Assembly: GCA_028289645.1 (NCBI GenBank)
Contig: JANQOK010000016.1
Coordinates: 248,001 to 312,000 of the forward strand
DNA: 64,000 nt
From: Anderseniella sp.
Lineage (GTDB): Bacteria; Pseudomonadota; Alphaproteobacteria; Rhizobiales; Aestuariivirgaceae
Reading direction: 5' to 3'
Shown: positions 1 through 8,072 of the stretch, piece after piece
Numbering within the stretch: the stretch's first letter is position 1
How the letters are laid out: each line of letters opens with the position of its first letter
Program-made: the position numbers and the translations under genes
The notes under the pieces: generated by a model
What the model was told of the DNA's origin: nothing
Seen by the model: the letters and a program-made list of their open reading frames with translations, nothing else
The model's database searches: none

Positions 1-428
1 CCAAGGATCGCATTGTTGCAGCCGTTGAAGCGGCCAGAAGCCTGGATCACCCGTTCGTGCTTTGTGCACGAGCCGATGGCCTGATTGGCGGTGATTGCGA
101 TATGGACGAGATATTGACGCGGCTACGCCTCTATGAACAAGCTGGTGCGGACTTGCTCTATGCCCCAGCCCTTATGAAGCTTGTCCAGGTTAAATCGGTG
201 GTTGAAAGCGTACAGACACCGATCAATGTTCTTTCGGGCATCGGCAATGAGGGCAACGTCGCCGACCTGGCCGCACTTGGCGTGCGACGGGTCAGCGTGG
301 GGTCGCAACTCTACAGTGCCGTTGCTGGATGCCTGAAATCCGCTGCCCACGAACTCCATCAATGCGGAACGTTTGGATGGGCTGAGGCTGGTGTACCGTT
401 CGGCGATCTCAACCAACTGATGCGCTGA
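1..428 (+). CDS. Isocitrate lyase/PEP mutase family protein, C-terminal part
   Basis: The reading frame is open from base 3 and enters from outside the window, so only the last 141 residues are visible. They match the back half of the isocitrate lyase/phosphoenolpyruvate mutase (alpha/beta)8 barrel: an ARADG strand, then an acidic loop (GGDCDMDE), a helix YEQAGADLLYAP and a strand with TPINVLSG. These enzymes make or break C-C or C-P bonds next to a carboxylate, often with Mg. The catalytic Cys-containing loop used by true lyases would lie upstream, so the substrate cannot be told. The ogt gene starts 1 base after the stop, suggesting co-transcription. Confidence 0.8.
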   Translation, partial: KDRIVAAVEAARSLDHPFVLCARADGLIGGDCDMDEILTRLRLYEQAGADLLYAPALMKLVQVKSVVESVQTPINVLSGIGNEGNVADLAALGVRRVSVGSQLYSAVAGCLKSAAHELHQCGTFGWAEAGVPFGDLNQLMR

Positions 429-429
429 C

Positions 430-1008
430 ATGTCCTTTGACCGACCTAAGGCATATTTTTCTCTCTTCCCGACACCACTCGGCGAATGCGGCATCGCATG
501 GCGCGGCAACACCGTCGTCGCGACGCGGCTTCCTGACGCGTCTCCCGCTGAAACTGAATGCCGTCTAGCAACGCGCAAAGGCTGGCAACAAAGCGCTCCC
601 CCAGCCAGTATTCGTCGCGCCATCGAAGCGATAACCGCACTTCTTGAGGGACAAAGGATGGACCTCGGCTTTATCACTTGCGATCTTGGTGAAGTCGAAC
701 CGTTTGCTGCGCAGGTATACGCTGCAACATGCGCAATCCCTGCCGGTAAAACATCAACCTATGGGGCTATTGCCGAACAACTCGGCAATAAGCAGCTTGC
801 GCAAAGCGTTGGACGGGCTCTTGGCCGCAACCCTTTGCCGATTATCGTGCCTTGTCATCGAGTTCTCGGTGCAAATGGCAAACTCACCGGCTTTTCGGCC
901 GCTGGCGGCACCAAAACAAAGCTAAAAATGCTTGTCATTGAGGGCGCCCAGACCGGGGATACGGCCGGCCTTTTCGATGATCTCCCGTTGATAGTAAAAC
1001 CGCGCTAA
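430..1008 (+). CDS. ogt: Methylated-DNA--protein-cysteine methyltransferase
   Basis: A 192-residue O6-alkylguanine-DNA alkyltransferase, which repairs alkylated guanine by irreversible transfer of the alkyl group to its own cysteine. The hallmark PCHRV active site is at residues 141-145 with acceptor Cys142. It is preceded by the DNA-binding helix-turn-helix (TYGAIAEQLG, then SVGRALGRNP with the arginine finger) and followed by GKLTGFSAAGG. The poorly conserved N-terminal 80 residues are the usual ribonuclease-H-like domain. No Ada regulatory domain is present. The start ATG lies 1 base after the preceding stop. Confidence 0.93.
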   Translation: MSFDRPKAYFSLFPTPLGECGIAWRGNTVVATRLPDASPAETECRLATRKGWQQSAPPASIRRAIEAITALLEGQRMDLGFITCDLGEVEPFAAQVYAATCAIPAGKTSTYGAIAEQLGNKQLAQSVGRALGRNPLPIIVPCHRVLGANGKLTGFSAAGGTKTKLKMLVIEGAQTGDTAGLFDDLPLIVKPR

Positions 1009-1012
1009 GGCA

Positions 1013-1591
1013 TCACACTGTCAACGTCACCACCCACTTATGCTTTCCGATTTTCCGTGATCGCTCGAAACCAACCCGCTCGAACGTCGAGAGAGACCCA
1101 TTGAACAAGAATGCAGGCGACATCTTTCGGCCCTCAATGTCTTCCGGGTAGCCTTCGATACATCCGCCGCCGAGAACCTTGATCTGCTCAATCGCACCTT
1201 GAAGCGCTGCAGATGCCACGCCTTTTCCGCGGTATCCCTTCCCGGAAAAGAAACAGGTAATCCGCCAGTCGGGAAGCGTCGGATCGGTGGACTGGTAAGC
1301 ACGTTGATTGTGGATTCGCGGAAGCTCATCCGGTGATCCGAACTGACACCAGCCGACACAGTCCGCGCCGTTGAACACCAGTGAGGCGTGCGCCCGCCCT
1401 TCGCGTACACGGCATTCCTTGGCCTTGCGCTTAGCCTCTGCCGGCTCTTCAGCGCCTTTCTTGCCGTGATACCACATGCACCAACAACCGCCCCAGACGC
1501 CGTTATTCGCGTCCACCAGGCGCTCGAAGTCCGCCCACGTCTCTGCGGTGAGGGCTTTTGTTTCGTATCCTGCGATGTGTAGCTCTGTCAT
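1013..1591 (-). CDS. GNAT family N-acetyltransferase
   Basis: A 192-residue protein with a GNAT fold. The acetyl-CoA loop is seen as GKGYRGKGVASAAL near residues 117-130 and the C-terminal beta strands follow. The N-terminus carries an unusual GCWCMWYHGKK segment (about residues 35-45), found in a subfamily of uncharacterised GNAT proteins. The ATG at 1591 is preferred; an in-frame TTG lies three codons upstream. It converges on ogt with a 4-base gap. A perfect dyad sits 11 bases upstream of the start (1602-1620). The substrate is unknown. Confidence 0.82.
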   Translation of the reverse strand: MTELHIAGYETKALTAETWADFERLVDANNGVWGGCWCMWYHGKKGAEEPAEAKRKAKECRVREGRAHASLVFNGADCVGWCQFGSPDELPRIHNQRAYQSTDPTLPDWRITCFFSGKGYRGKGVASAALQGAIEQIKVLGGGCIEGYPEDIEGRKMSPAFLFNGSLSTFERVGFERSRKIGKHKWVVTLTV

Positions 1592-1601
1592 CAAGCTCAA
1601 T

Positions 1602-1620
1602 TATGTGCGTGACGCACATA
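1602..1620 (-). promoter_or_regulatory. 19-bp dyad upstream of GNAT gene
   Basis: Perfect inverted repeat TATGTGCG-TGA-CGCACATA immediately upstream of the GNAT start codon. Position and symmetry suit a dimeric repressor site or an mRNA hairpin over the leader. No cognate regulator gene is adjacent, so the assignment is positional inference. Confidence 0.4.
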
Positions 1621-1652
1621 CCGTCAAGCTGAAAGTTGTGCACCCGGATCAT

Positions 1653-1796
1653 CTGAACGCCCTGCGGGATTTCATAGACCCGACGATTGCCGCCATCTCG
1701 ACGATCATGGTGCTTGTGTCCACCGTGCTGCTGCTGCTGACACAGTTCATCAGGGCCAGGGAAAAGCAGTCCTGCAGAGCAGCAAACCCGGCCTGA
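1653..1796 (+). pseudogene. C-terminal remnant of an ABC-transporter permease
   Basis: This frame encodes LNALRDFIDPTIAAIST followed by a hydrophobic helix (MVLVSTVLLLLTQFI) and a basic end (RAREKQ). A conserved DPTIAAIST turn running into the last transmembrane helix is typical of the extreme C-terminus of PotC/BPD-type ABC permeases. Nothing upstream in this frame resembles the other helices or the EAA loop, and no partner genes (ATPase, binding protein) are present. It is read as a decayed fragment left by a deletion. A short orphan membrane peptide is the alternative. Confidence 0.45.
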
Positions 1797-1799
1797 AGA

Positions 1800-2147
1800 T
1801 CAGTAGTCTTTGCCGTGCTCCAGCCAGATTTCGTGGACCTGGTCCCAGCCCGGCGGCCGGTCGGTGACATAGCCAAACGTCTTGCCGGCGGCGATGCCGG
1901 GGAACGCCCTGATCGCGCGCCGGTGTGCGCCACGGTACAAAAAACGCCGCATGGCGGTTTCGCTTTCCCAGACCGTCAGGGTGTGGCGCACGCCGTCAAT
2001 CGTTCGCGCATCGGCTGAAATGATGCCGTCGGCACGCTTTACCTGCGCCATGGAGGCAAGTGCGTGATACCAGAACCGCCACTCCTGCCAGACGCTTCTG
2101 ACCCGTAATCCGGTGATCGAGACATAAACATGGTCGGTGGATTGCAT
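1800..2147 (-). CDS. Uncharacterised small protein, possible ABM/spheroidene monooxygenase-like fold
   Basis: A 115-residue soluble protein without signal peptide or membrane helix. The pattern VYVSITGLRVRS, then a WYHALASMAQVKRADG helix, HTLTVWESETAMRRFL and a GKTFGYV strand resembles dimeric alpha/beta-barrel proteins such as antibiotic biosynthesis monooxygenase and DUF3291-type domains. In these, a Trp-containing strand is followed by a helix beginning at an acidic residue. No catalytic residues can be named. It stands alone between the permease remnant and the Lrp-type regulator. Confidence 0.6.
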   Translation of the reverse strand: MQSTDHVYVSITGLRVRSVWQEWRFWYHALASMAQVKRADGIISADARTIDGVRHTLTVWESETAMRRFLYRGAHRRAIRAFPGIAAGKTFGYVTDRPPGWDQVHEIWLEHGKDY

Positions 2148-2270
2148 CGGTGCGCTATCGTCGGATGTTGCAGGTGAAAGACACCACAGGTACGCCCTGA
2201 TACATTTCCCGGATCAGGCCCCGGCCAATGTCCGCATCCAGCTTTTAAGACCTGCTTCGCCTCCAACCAT

Positions 2271-2744
2271 CTACGAGTTCAACTGTAACAAGGCTGAAAG
2301 GTCTCGTTGCTCGGCGCCATCAAAAACAATTGATGTCTCAATCCGGTGAACCTCTTCCCGTGACGAGAACTTCTCGATCACAACCCGGTGCAAATGCTTC
2401 GTGTCCTGCGTGACCAGTTCGACAATTGCATCGAATCTGCCGCTGATCATCCACGCCGAACGGACCTCGGCGAACTTCAGCACGTCCTGAACAAAAGCAT
2501 CGAGGTTCGACTTCTCATGTTCCGACATCTGGATAAACAAGAGCGCCTTCATGGAAAAGCCCAGATGGCCAAGGTCGACGTCAAGATGTGCACCCGAGAT
2601 CATCCCGCTGTTGAAGAGGCGCTTGGTTCTTTCATGGACACTGGATGGCGACAATTCCACCGCATCAGCCAGCTCCTTGTTTGTTATCCGAGAATTCTTC
2701 GACAGAAGCGCAAGAATTCGTCGATCCGTTCGGTCCATTTCCAC
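2271..2744 (-). CDS. Lrp/AsnC family transcriptional regulator
   Basis: A 157-residue regulator with an N-terminal helix-turn-helix (ILALLSKNSRITNKELA then LSPSSVHERTKRL, residues 10-43) and a C-terminal RAM/AsnC ligand domain (residues 65-150). The GTG at 2744 has AAAGGG 7 bases upstream; an ATG two codons later is also possible. It diverges from the DUF2000 gene at 2874, and Lrp-type regulators very often control the divergent neighbour. A dyad at 2818-2838 lies in the shared promoter region. The effector, commonly an amino acid, cannot be deduced. Confidence 0.9.
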   Translation of the reverse strand: MEMDRTDRRILALLSKNSRITNKELADAVELSPSSVHERTKRLFNSGMISGAHLDVDLGHLGFSMKALLFIQMSEHEKSNLDAFVQDVLKFAEVRSAWMISGRFDAIVELVTQDTKHLHRVVIEKFSSREEVHRIETSIVFDGAEQRDLSALLQLNS

Positions 2745-2817
2745 CTTAAGCCCTTTCTACCGTAAATGCTTCGTTTGCAGCGGGGCAAGCCTGACAGTAT
2801 CCTGGAAACTGTATGTC

Positions 2818-2838
2818 TTGCCAGATTATTTCCGGCAA
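2818..2838. promoter_or_regulatory. Dyad in the lrp-like/DUF2000 divergent promoter
   Basis: TTGCC at 2818-2822 and GGCAA at 2834-2838 flank the AT-rich centre AGATTATTTCC. An AT-rich core with short GC-rich flanks fits the loose Lrp-site style. It lies 36 bases upstream of the DUF2000 start and 74 bases upstream of the regulator start. Assignment as the Lrp operator is inference. Confidence 0.35.
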
Positions 2839-2873
2839 ACAAATAAATGCTTGGGATATCGTAAGGGATTCAT

Positions 2874-3281
2874 ATGTTTGACACGAAGATCGCGATAGTA
2901 GTGCGAGATGATCTGCTGGACTGGCAAAAGCTGAATGTCACAGCGTTTCTGACGAGTGGCGTTCTCGGTGCGGACTCCAATCTCCTTGGTGAGCGTTATG
3001 AGGACGCGGACGGGCAGACGTATCGATCCTTGATCGTTCAACCGATGATCGTCCTTGTGGCGGACGGGGCGGGACTGACAAAGATCCACGCACGGGCACT
3101 GACCCGAGGCGTCGATACCGCGATCTACATTGAGGACATGTTCAAAACTGGTCACGATGCCGCAAATCGCGCTGTGGTTAGAGAATACGGGACGGACGAC
3201 CTAAACCTTGTCGGCCTCGCGATCCGAGATGAAAAGAAGACGGTCGATAAGATAACCAAGGGCGCGAAGATGCATCCCTGA
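2874..3281 (+). CDS. DUF2000 family protein
   Basis: A 135-residue protein matching the DUF2000 pattern: N-terminal KIAIVVRDDLLDWQKLNVTAF, central SLIVQPMIVLVADGAGL, and a conserved RGVDTAIYIEDMF turn followed by the helix around residues 90-105. The family has a peptidyl-tRNA hydrolase-like (Pth2) fold in known structures but no established function. A clear AAGGG ribosome site lies 6 bases before the ATG. The divergent Lrp-type gene is its probable regulator. Confidence 0.85.
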   Translation: MFDTKIAIVVRDDLLDWQKLNVTAFLTSGVLGADSNLLGERYEDADGQTYRSLIVQPMIVLVADGAGLTKIHARALTRGVDTAIYIEDMFKTGHDAANRAVVREYGTDDLNLVGLAIRDEKKTVDKITKGAKMHP

Positions 3282-3475
3282 TGAGGCGTTGGCGTTTGAA
3301 AGCAGACGTTCGCCGCACGCTGGCGAATGGATAGGTTGGGCTCAGAGCGGAAGTTTACCGCGTTGCAACATGGATCATGCGCATGCCGGCAAGGCAGATG
3401 CCCACACAGCGCACAAGGCAACCATTGATCTTGGGGCCCCTTATGTCCGCCTCTCACCCGTGGAAAGGCATTGCA

Positions 3476-5002
3476 TCAATGGCCAACCAGCCAGCTTTGG
3501 TTCAGGAAACGTTCGATTGGAGCGTGGTCATCGGTAAGAATGGCATCGTTTCGCTGTGACAGGACCTCGCTGTAAAACGCTTCATCCAGGGCTGAAAACC
3601 TCGTCAGGTCCGGTGCCGGCACCACAACAGATGAAAACCTGGTAGCCTGTCTTCCTGCCACAAGCACGAACACCCGCTGCTCGTTTGGCCGCGGTCGACT
3701 GGCCCTGGTCCAGATTTCCACTTCGGGAAATACGACCTTGAGCGTGTTGTATATAGCTGCCAGCGCATACATACGCTCGGGAAAATCGACGACGTTCATG
3801 AGAAACACGCCATCGTCTTCAAGCCGGTCGACGACGAGTTGAAAGAACTCCCGGGTAACCAGGTGAACGGGTATCGCTATATCGCTGAATGCGTCCCCGA
3901 CGATGACATCAAAGCGCTCCTGAGGGCGTACGTGCAGCGCACGCCGTGCGTCTTCGTGCAAGATCTTCATGCTTTTCGGCGGCAGCCAGAATTCGTTTAT
4001 GGCAACGTCCGTGACCTCGGGATCGATTTCCGCAACTGTAATTGGTCCCGTGTCTCTATCCCGCCAGGCCCTCGGCACGGAATAGGTTCCGCCGCCGATG
4101 AAGAACGCAGAGAACCGGCGGCCTTTCATTCTGCCCCGGGCTATCGCGTCGAGCATGGCAGTGAACTCGCTGAACATGACGCGTGGCACATCCCGTGCAC
4201 TTGTTCCGTGCGACAGATGATCCAGCACCAACCGTCTTACAGGCGCTTCGGGATTGGCGGATACGTCAATGACACGAATGCAGAAATACTGGCTTTCCCG
4301 GGTGCAGGGGGAGGTTTGCAGAGCGGACACGACACACAACGCGACCGAAAAAACCGAGATTGCGGTCACTTGCCAGATGCGGGGCAACCCTTTCCCGAGC
4401 ACGATCAACAACAGACCGACGGATGCATAGGTAATCGTGACGACCGCAAGGGTTATCGCCGTTCCCAGCCAGGGAATGAACACGAACCCCGCCAGCAATG
4501 TGCCTGCAATGGCTCCGATGGCACCGGCGGCGAACATGGTGCCAAGCGCCTGGCCGGACCCCTGTTGCTTGTCTGAGACCGCGATCTGGGCCAGGACCGG
4601 CGCAGGCACGCCGGCAAACAGAGACGGCAGGAAAAACACACTGAACGTCAGGAGCACTATTTCCCATACCGGATCACCAATCGTCTCAAGCAGACGGCCA
4701 GCGATCAACTGCAACGCCAACACAGCACCCGCGGTGGTCACTGCAGCTGCCAGCACGACCCATCCGGTGTAGACCAGTGCGCTCGATTGTTCGCGTTCGG
4801 CAACTCTGCCACCCCACCAGTGACCGATCGAAAACCCGATCAGCACAACCGCAATTACCGATGTCCAGGTGTACAAGGACATGCCGACGTAAGGCGCCAG
4901 CATTCTTCCGGCAACGATCTCGACCACCAGGCTCGCAGCAGATACGGCCACCTGCAGGCACACCAGAAGAAACAGCGGGGGATTGTGCTGTGCAGCAGAC
5001 AT
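3476..5002 (-). CDS. Fused membrane/spermidine synthase-like protein
   Basis: A 508-residue protein. About 210 N-terminal residues form six or seven membrane helices beginning LFLLVCLQVAVSAASLVVEIVAGRMLAP. A cytoplasmic methyltransferase-fold domain follows (FFIGGGTYSVPRAW near residue 300, acidic VAEIDPEV strand end, and VIVGDAFSD). This is the architecture of the spermidine synthase-like fused proteins. The aminopropyltransferase gatekeeper DxxD set is not convincing (GDAFSDIA in place of the usual loop), so polyamine synthesis is doubtful. AGGAG lies 9 bases before the ATG. No partner gene is adjacent. Confidence 0.82.
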   Translation of the reverse strand: MSAAQHNPPLFLLVCLQVAVSAASLVVEIVAGRMLAPYVGMSLYTWTSVIAVVLIGFSIGHWWGGRVAEREQSSALVYTGWVVLAAAVTTAGAVLALQLIAGRLLETIGDPVWEIVLLTFSVFFLPSLFAGVPAPVLAQIAVSDKQQGSGQALGTMFAAGAIGAIAGTLLAGFVFIPWLGTAITLAVVTITYASVGLLLIVLGKGLPRIWQVTAISVFSVALCVVSALQTSPCTRESQYFCIRVIDVSANPEAPVRRLVLDHLSHGTSARDVPRVMFSEFTAMLDAIARGRMKGRRFSAFFIGGGTYSVPRAWRDRDTGPITVAEIDPEVTDVAINEFWLPPKSMKILHEDARRALHVRPQERFDVIVGDAFSDIAIPVHLVTREFFQLVVDRLEDDGVFLMNVVDFPERMYALAAIYNTLKVVFPEVEIWTRASRPRPNEQRVFVLVAGRQATRFSSVVVPAPDLTRFSALDEAFYSEVLSQRNDAILTDDHAPIERFLNQSWLVGH

Positions 5003-5154
5003 TGGCGGATGCTCCTAAGCTTGGCTGGCTTCCTTTGTCGCAAAATCATAGCGATGAATACGCTGGGCAACGAGTTTCAGTGTCCGGTTTTGCGTACGGC
5101 GGACCCGCAGGCAATTTGGAAGACCACAAAGCAAACAAGGCGACCTGCGCGGGT

Positions 5155-5562
5155 TCATTGCGGGTACGCTTCAAACGCATTGGCAGCGTCCAGCTGGGGG
5201 CACCATATCGGCCGATATTGATTTTGCACCGTGCTTGTTATTTTGAAGGCTGACGGGTCGTCGAAGCATCCGAGAGACACCAACCGCATCTCAGGGTACG
5301 CTTTCGGGTTAACCCAATGCACGTTCGAATAGCACTTGGGACAAAGATATCTTCTCAGCCCCGGCCACTTGGCCATCTGGGGGTCGAGTTCAAGGGCATC
5401 CGACATTGCCACAACGTCCGTTTCACGAAAAATCGCGACAGCATTGCCTACGGAACCCGTCATCCGCTGACAGTAGTCGCAGTGGCAAATGAAACACCGA
5501 AGCGGATTACCGGCCAGTTCTATTGACACGGCTTTGCATGCGCATTGTGCTCTGAACGACAA
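5155..5562 (-). CDS. GFA family (glutathione-dependent formaldehyde-activating-like) protein
   Basis: The GFA domain is complete in 135 residues if translation starts at TTG 5562, which has GGAG 7 bases upstream; the frame stays open further upstream but without family similarity. Zinc-binding cysteines appear in family order: CAC at residues 7-9, CHCDYC about 28-33, and CPKC about 78-81. GFA proteins bind Zn and some were reported to act with glutathione and formaldehyde, but most have no known role. It is not clearly in an operon. Confidence 0.8.
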   Translation of the reverse strand: MSFRAQCACKAVSIELAGNPLRCFICHCDYCQRMTGSVGNAVAIFRETDVVAMSDALELDPQMAKWPGLRRYLCPKCYSNVHWVNPKAYPEMRLVSLGCFDDPSAFKITSTVQNQYRPIWCPQLDAANAFEAYPQ

Positions 5563-5761
5563 TTTTTTGCTCCAGCGTTGATCACGGATAAAGCAGCGCG
5601 TCAAACTAGGTAATACTACCGGTATCGACAAGTCCGTCAGCGCAATTTCCGGTGCGGTCCCGCGCAGAGTCAAAACCAATGAACGTCCAGGAAGGGCCCA
5701 AAGCGGCCACTGCGGAGTTCGTGATCTTGCACCGCAGTGCCGCAAAGGCATCGCTGAAGAT

Positions 5762-7291
5762 TCATTGGCCCTGCAGCGCCGGGGGTCTTCCAGCAACTCC
5801 CTTGCCTCGACCAACATGCTTGACCGCGCCGGGCCGGCTGCCCGGACGCTTGCCGGTAATCGCATCCAGACAAGAGTGAACATCGGCATGGAGGAAGTGA
5901 AAACCGGCATTCAGGACTTTTTCCGGCAGCACCTTCTGCCCTCCCAGCAGGGCTTCACGGGCCAGATCACCCAACAGCAACTCCAGCAATCGGGCTGGAA
6001 CCCGCAATACGGCGAGCCTGTTCAGGCTGGCAGCCAGCGCCCGGGTGAATACCTCGTTGGTGACCGGGTTGGGGGCTGTTGCGTTGACCGGGCCGGTCAG
6101 TTCCCGGTTGGCGATGACAAACGCGATCATGCGGACAACATCGTCAAGGGCAATCCATGACATCCAGTGTTTGCCGCGGCCCAGCGGACCACCGAGACCG
6201 AACTCGAACGGCGTCAGCAAGCGCGCCAGCATGCCACCTTCGACACCGAGCACCAGGCCGATGCGCAAGGTGATCACCCGTACGCCGAACTGCCGTGCAG
6301 CCTCGGCTTCCTGTTCCCAACCGGCACACACTTCATGCACAAAGCAGTCATGCGGGGCGGCGTCTTCGGTGAGGTCGTCGTCATCATTGAGGCCATACCA
6401 GCCAACGGCAGAGCCGCTGACCAGGCATTCCGGCTTTGTATCAAGCCGGGCGATGAGCCCGACGAGCTTCCGGGTAACGCCTGCCCGCGACTTGATGATT
6501 TCGGCGCGCTTGCTTGGGCTCCACAGCGCATTGGCCACCGGATCGCCGGCCAGATTGATGACAATGTCAAAGCGCTCGTCGTCGGGCACCTGGTCCAGAT
6601 CAGTGACGACACAGATCGGAGCGGCAAGGGCGTCGGCATGCGATTTATCGCGGGTCAGAACCGTGACCTTGTGGCGACCGGCAACCAGCGCCTGCACCAG
6701 CCGGGCGCCGATGAAACCGGTGCCGCCGGTGATCAGCACCCGCTTGCGCGCGGTCAGACCGGCAACCAGCCTTTCTGCATCCTTCCGCGACAGGCGATCG
6801 CTACGTGCAGCCGCCAGGAGATCGCGGATGCCGAACATCAACACACCCAGTGCTGACAGGCTGGCAAAGCCGCTCCACCAGCCATAATGGGTCGGCACGA
6901 TGGCGGATTCGCGCAATGCCCAGTCATGCAGGTGCGGCGCCGCCAGCGCCAGTATGGCACCGTAGTTCAGGGCGAGCAGGGTATGGTTGATGCGTTCGCT
7001 CGCCGGCAGCTTGCGGGTCAGGTCTTCCTCGACGAAGTCCCACAGGGTGATCAACACCTCCACACTCAGGACCAGCGCCAGGGCGATGGTGAAAGCCCCA
7101 TGCGGCTCAAACCAGCCGAAGCAGATGAAGATCAGGGCATAGAAGATGTTGCGCACACCATGCAGGCGCAATTCGTTCTTCTGCGAGGCGCGCCATGCCA
7201 GCCGTTCGGTTCCCTCGTGATGATACAGGGTGTCGAAGGCCCCCATGGCGACCTGAACCGCGATCAGGGTCCACAAGACGGGATTGTCCAT
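5762..7291 (-). CDS. Fusion of a four-helix membrane domain to a TIGR01777-type SDR oxidoreductase
   Basis: A 509-residue two-domain protein. Residues 1-160 form about four membrane helices carrying conserved-looking polar residues (D20, H24, H25, E26, E40, H44, D85, E88, E99, H103). Residues 183-490 are an extended SDR with the NAD(P) motif GGTGFIG at 189-195, a GSAVGWYG active-site region (the YfcH/TIGR01777 style) and a DUF1731-like end rich in LL and PEKV. The ATG at 7291 has AAGGAG 7 bases upstream and follows the DUF4166 gene by 4 bases, so the two are translated together. The membrane part could hold a metal site; this is inference. Function unknown. Confidence 0.85.
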   Translation of the reverse strand: MDNPVLWTLIAVQVAMGAFDTLYHHEGTERLAWRASQKNELRLHGVRNIFYALIFICFGWFEPHGAFTIALALVLSVEVLITLWDFVEEDLTRKLPASERINHTLLALNYGAILALAAPHLHDWALRESAIVPTHYGWWSGFASLSALGVLMFGIRDLLAAARSDRLSRKDAERLVAGLTARKRVLITGGTGFIGARLVQALVAGRHKVTVLTRDKSHADALAAPICVVTDLDQVPDDERFDIVINLAGDPVANALWSPSKRAEIIKSRAGVTRKLVGLIARLDTKPECLVSGSAVGWYGLNDDDDLTEDAAPHDCFVHEVCAGWEQEAEAARQFGVRVITLRIGLVLGVEGGMLARLLTPFEFGLGGPLGRGKHWMSWIALDDVVRMIAFVIANRELTGPVNATAPNPVTNEVFTRALAASLNRLAVLRVPARLLELLLGDLAREALLGGQKVLPEKVLNAGFHFLHADVHSCLDAITGKRPGSRPGAVKHVGRGKGVAGRPPALQGQ

Positions 7292-7295
7292 GTTT

Positions 7296-7979
7296 CTACT
7301 CCTTTGCGTCCTGGAAAACGGCTTCCTGCGCGACCAGTTCGCCAAACAGCAGGCTGCGCAGCGACAGGGTGAAGGTGAATCGGTTGTTGCCCAGTTCATG
7401 GTGACCGATGACCAGGGCACCGGGGCTCAGCCAGGCCGGCAGCTTCACGCGCTTGCCGAACAGTTGCAGGAAGTAATGATCGCTCCTGAACAGCAGCGCA
7501 GACGGTGTTGCCTCGACGTTCAGGGCCATGCCGATGCCGAAACCGATGTACTCTTCGAGCCCGGTCGGCCCGCGGAACCGTTTTGAGCTGTGAACCGTCT
7601 GTGGGAACGCGCCGCGGCGACCATACTGTCGAATCCAGAACTGACCGTTGGTGGCGACATCCTCGGTCACCACCACGACAGCCGGCTGGTGTACGGACCT
7701 GGTGTCATACGGCAAGGGCGCACCGACCAGGCGGGCGGCATGGGCGAGACAGAACCCGGGCACGTTCATCCTCATGCGGGTGACGACACCCTGGTAGGCA
7801 ATGCTCCTGCCCTGCCGAAGCCGCTTGCTGAACCGGCTGCGGACTGCTGCCGGCAGCATCTGCCATGCGTCATCACCCAGAAGTTCGCGAAACCGCTCGT
7901 CGGGGACGTCGCCGCCTGTTGCTGGTACCGGCGGGGCGGGTGTCGGGGTGCGGTCTCTTGCCAGTTGTGTCAATCTCAT
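7296..7979 (-). CDS. DUF4166 domain protein
   Basis: A 227-residue soluble protein. After a proline-rich start it has FRELLGDDAWQMLPAAVRSRF (residues 30-51), the opening helix of DUF4166, then RMRMNVPG and a series of beta strands ending in FTFTLSLRSLLFGELVAQEA. DUF4166 elsewhere occurs fused to saccharopine dehydrogenase or SDR proteins, matching the SDR encoded 4 bases downstream. The ATG at 7979 has GGGAG 6 bases upstream. A perfect operator-like palindrome lies at 8022-8047. The biochemical role is unknown. Confidence 0.82.
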   Translation of the reverse strand: MRLTQLARDRTPTPAPPVPATGGDVPDERFRELLGDDAWQMLPAAVRSRFSKRLRQGRSIAYQGVVTRMRMNVPGFCLAHAARLVGAPLPYDTRSVHQPAVVVVTEDVATNGQFWIRQYGRRGAFPQTVHSSKRFRGPTGLEEYIGFGIGMALNVEATPSALLFRSDHYFLQLFGKRVKLPAWLSPGALVIGHHELGNNRFTFTLSLRSLLFGELVAQEAVFQDAKE

Positions 7980-8021
7980 TTTTCGCTCCCTATGAGCATT
8001 CACTTTGTTTCCTTTAAGTCC

Positions 8022-8047
8022 GTTATTTCTGTATAAACAGAAATAAC
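8022..8047 (-). promoter_or_regulatory. Operator-like palindrome upstream of the DUF4166-SDR genes
   Basis: Perfect 26-bp palindrome with arms GTTATTTCTGT and ACAGAAATAAC around ATAA, located between the regulator stop and the DUF4166 start. The same core (ATTTCTGT-N4-ACAGAAAT) covers the regulator's own start codon at 8623-8642, so it is very probably the binding site of that regulator. Confidence 0.75.
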
Positions 8048-8072
8048 TGGGCAAATAAAAAGAGCACTCCGG

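Noticed and set aside
3282-3475. Possible small gene between DUF2000 and the spermidine synthase-like gene
   Set aside because: Short frames exist on both strands but have no ribosome site, no family features and poor codon use.
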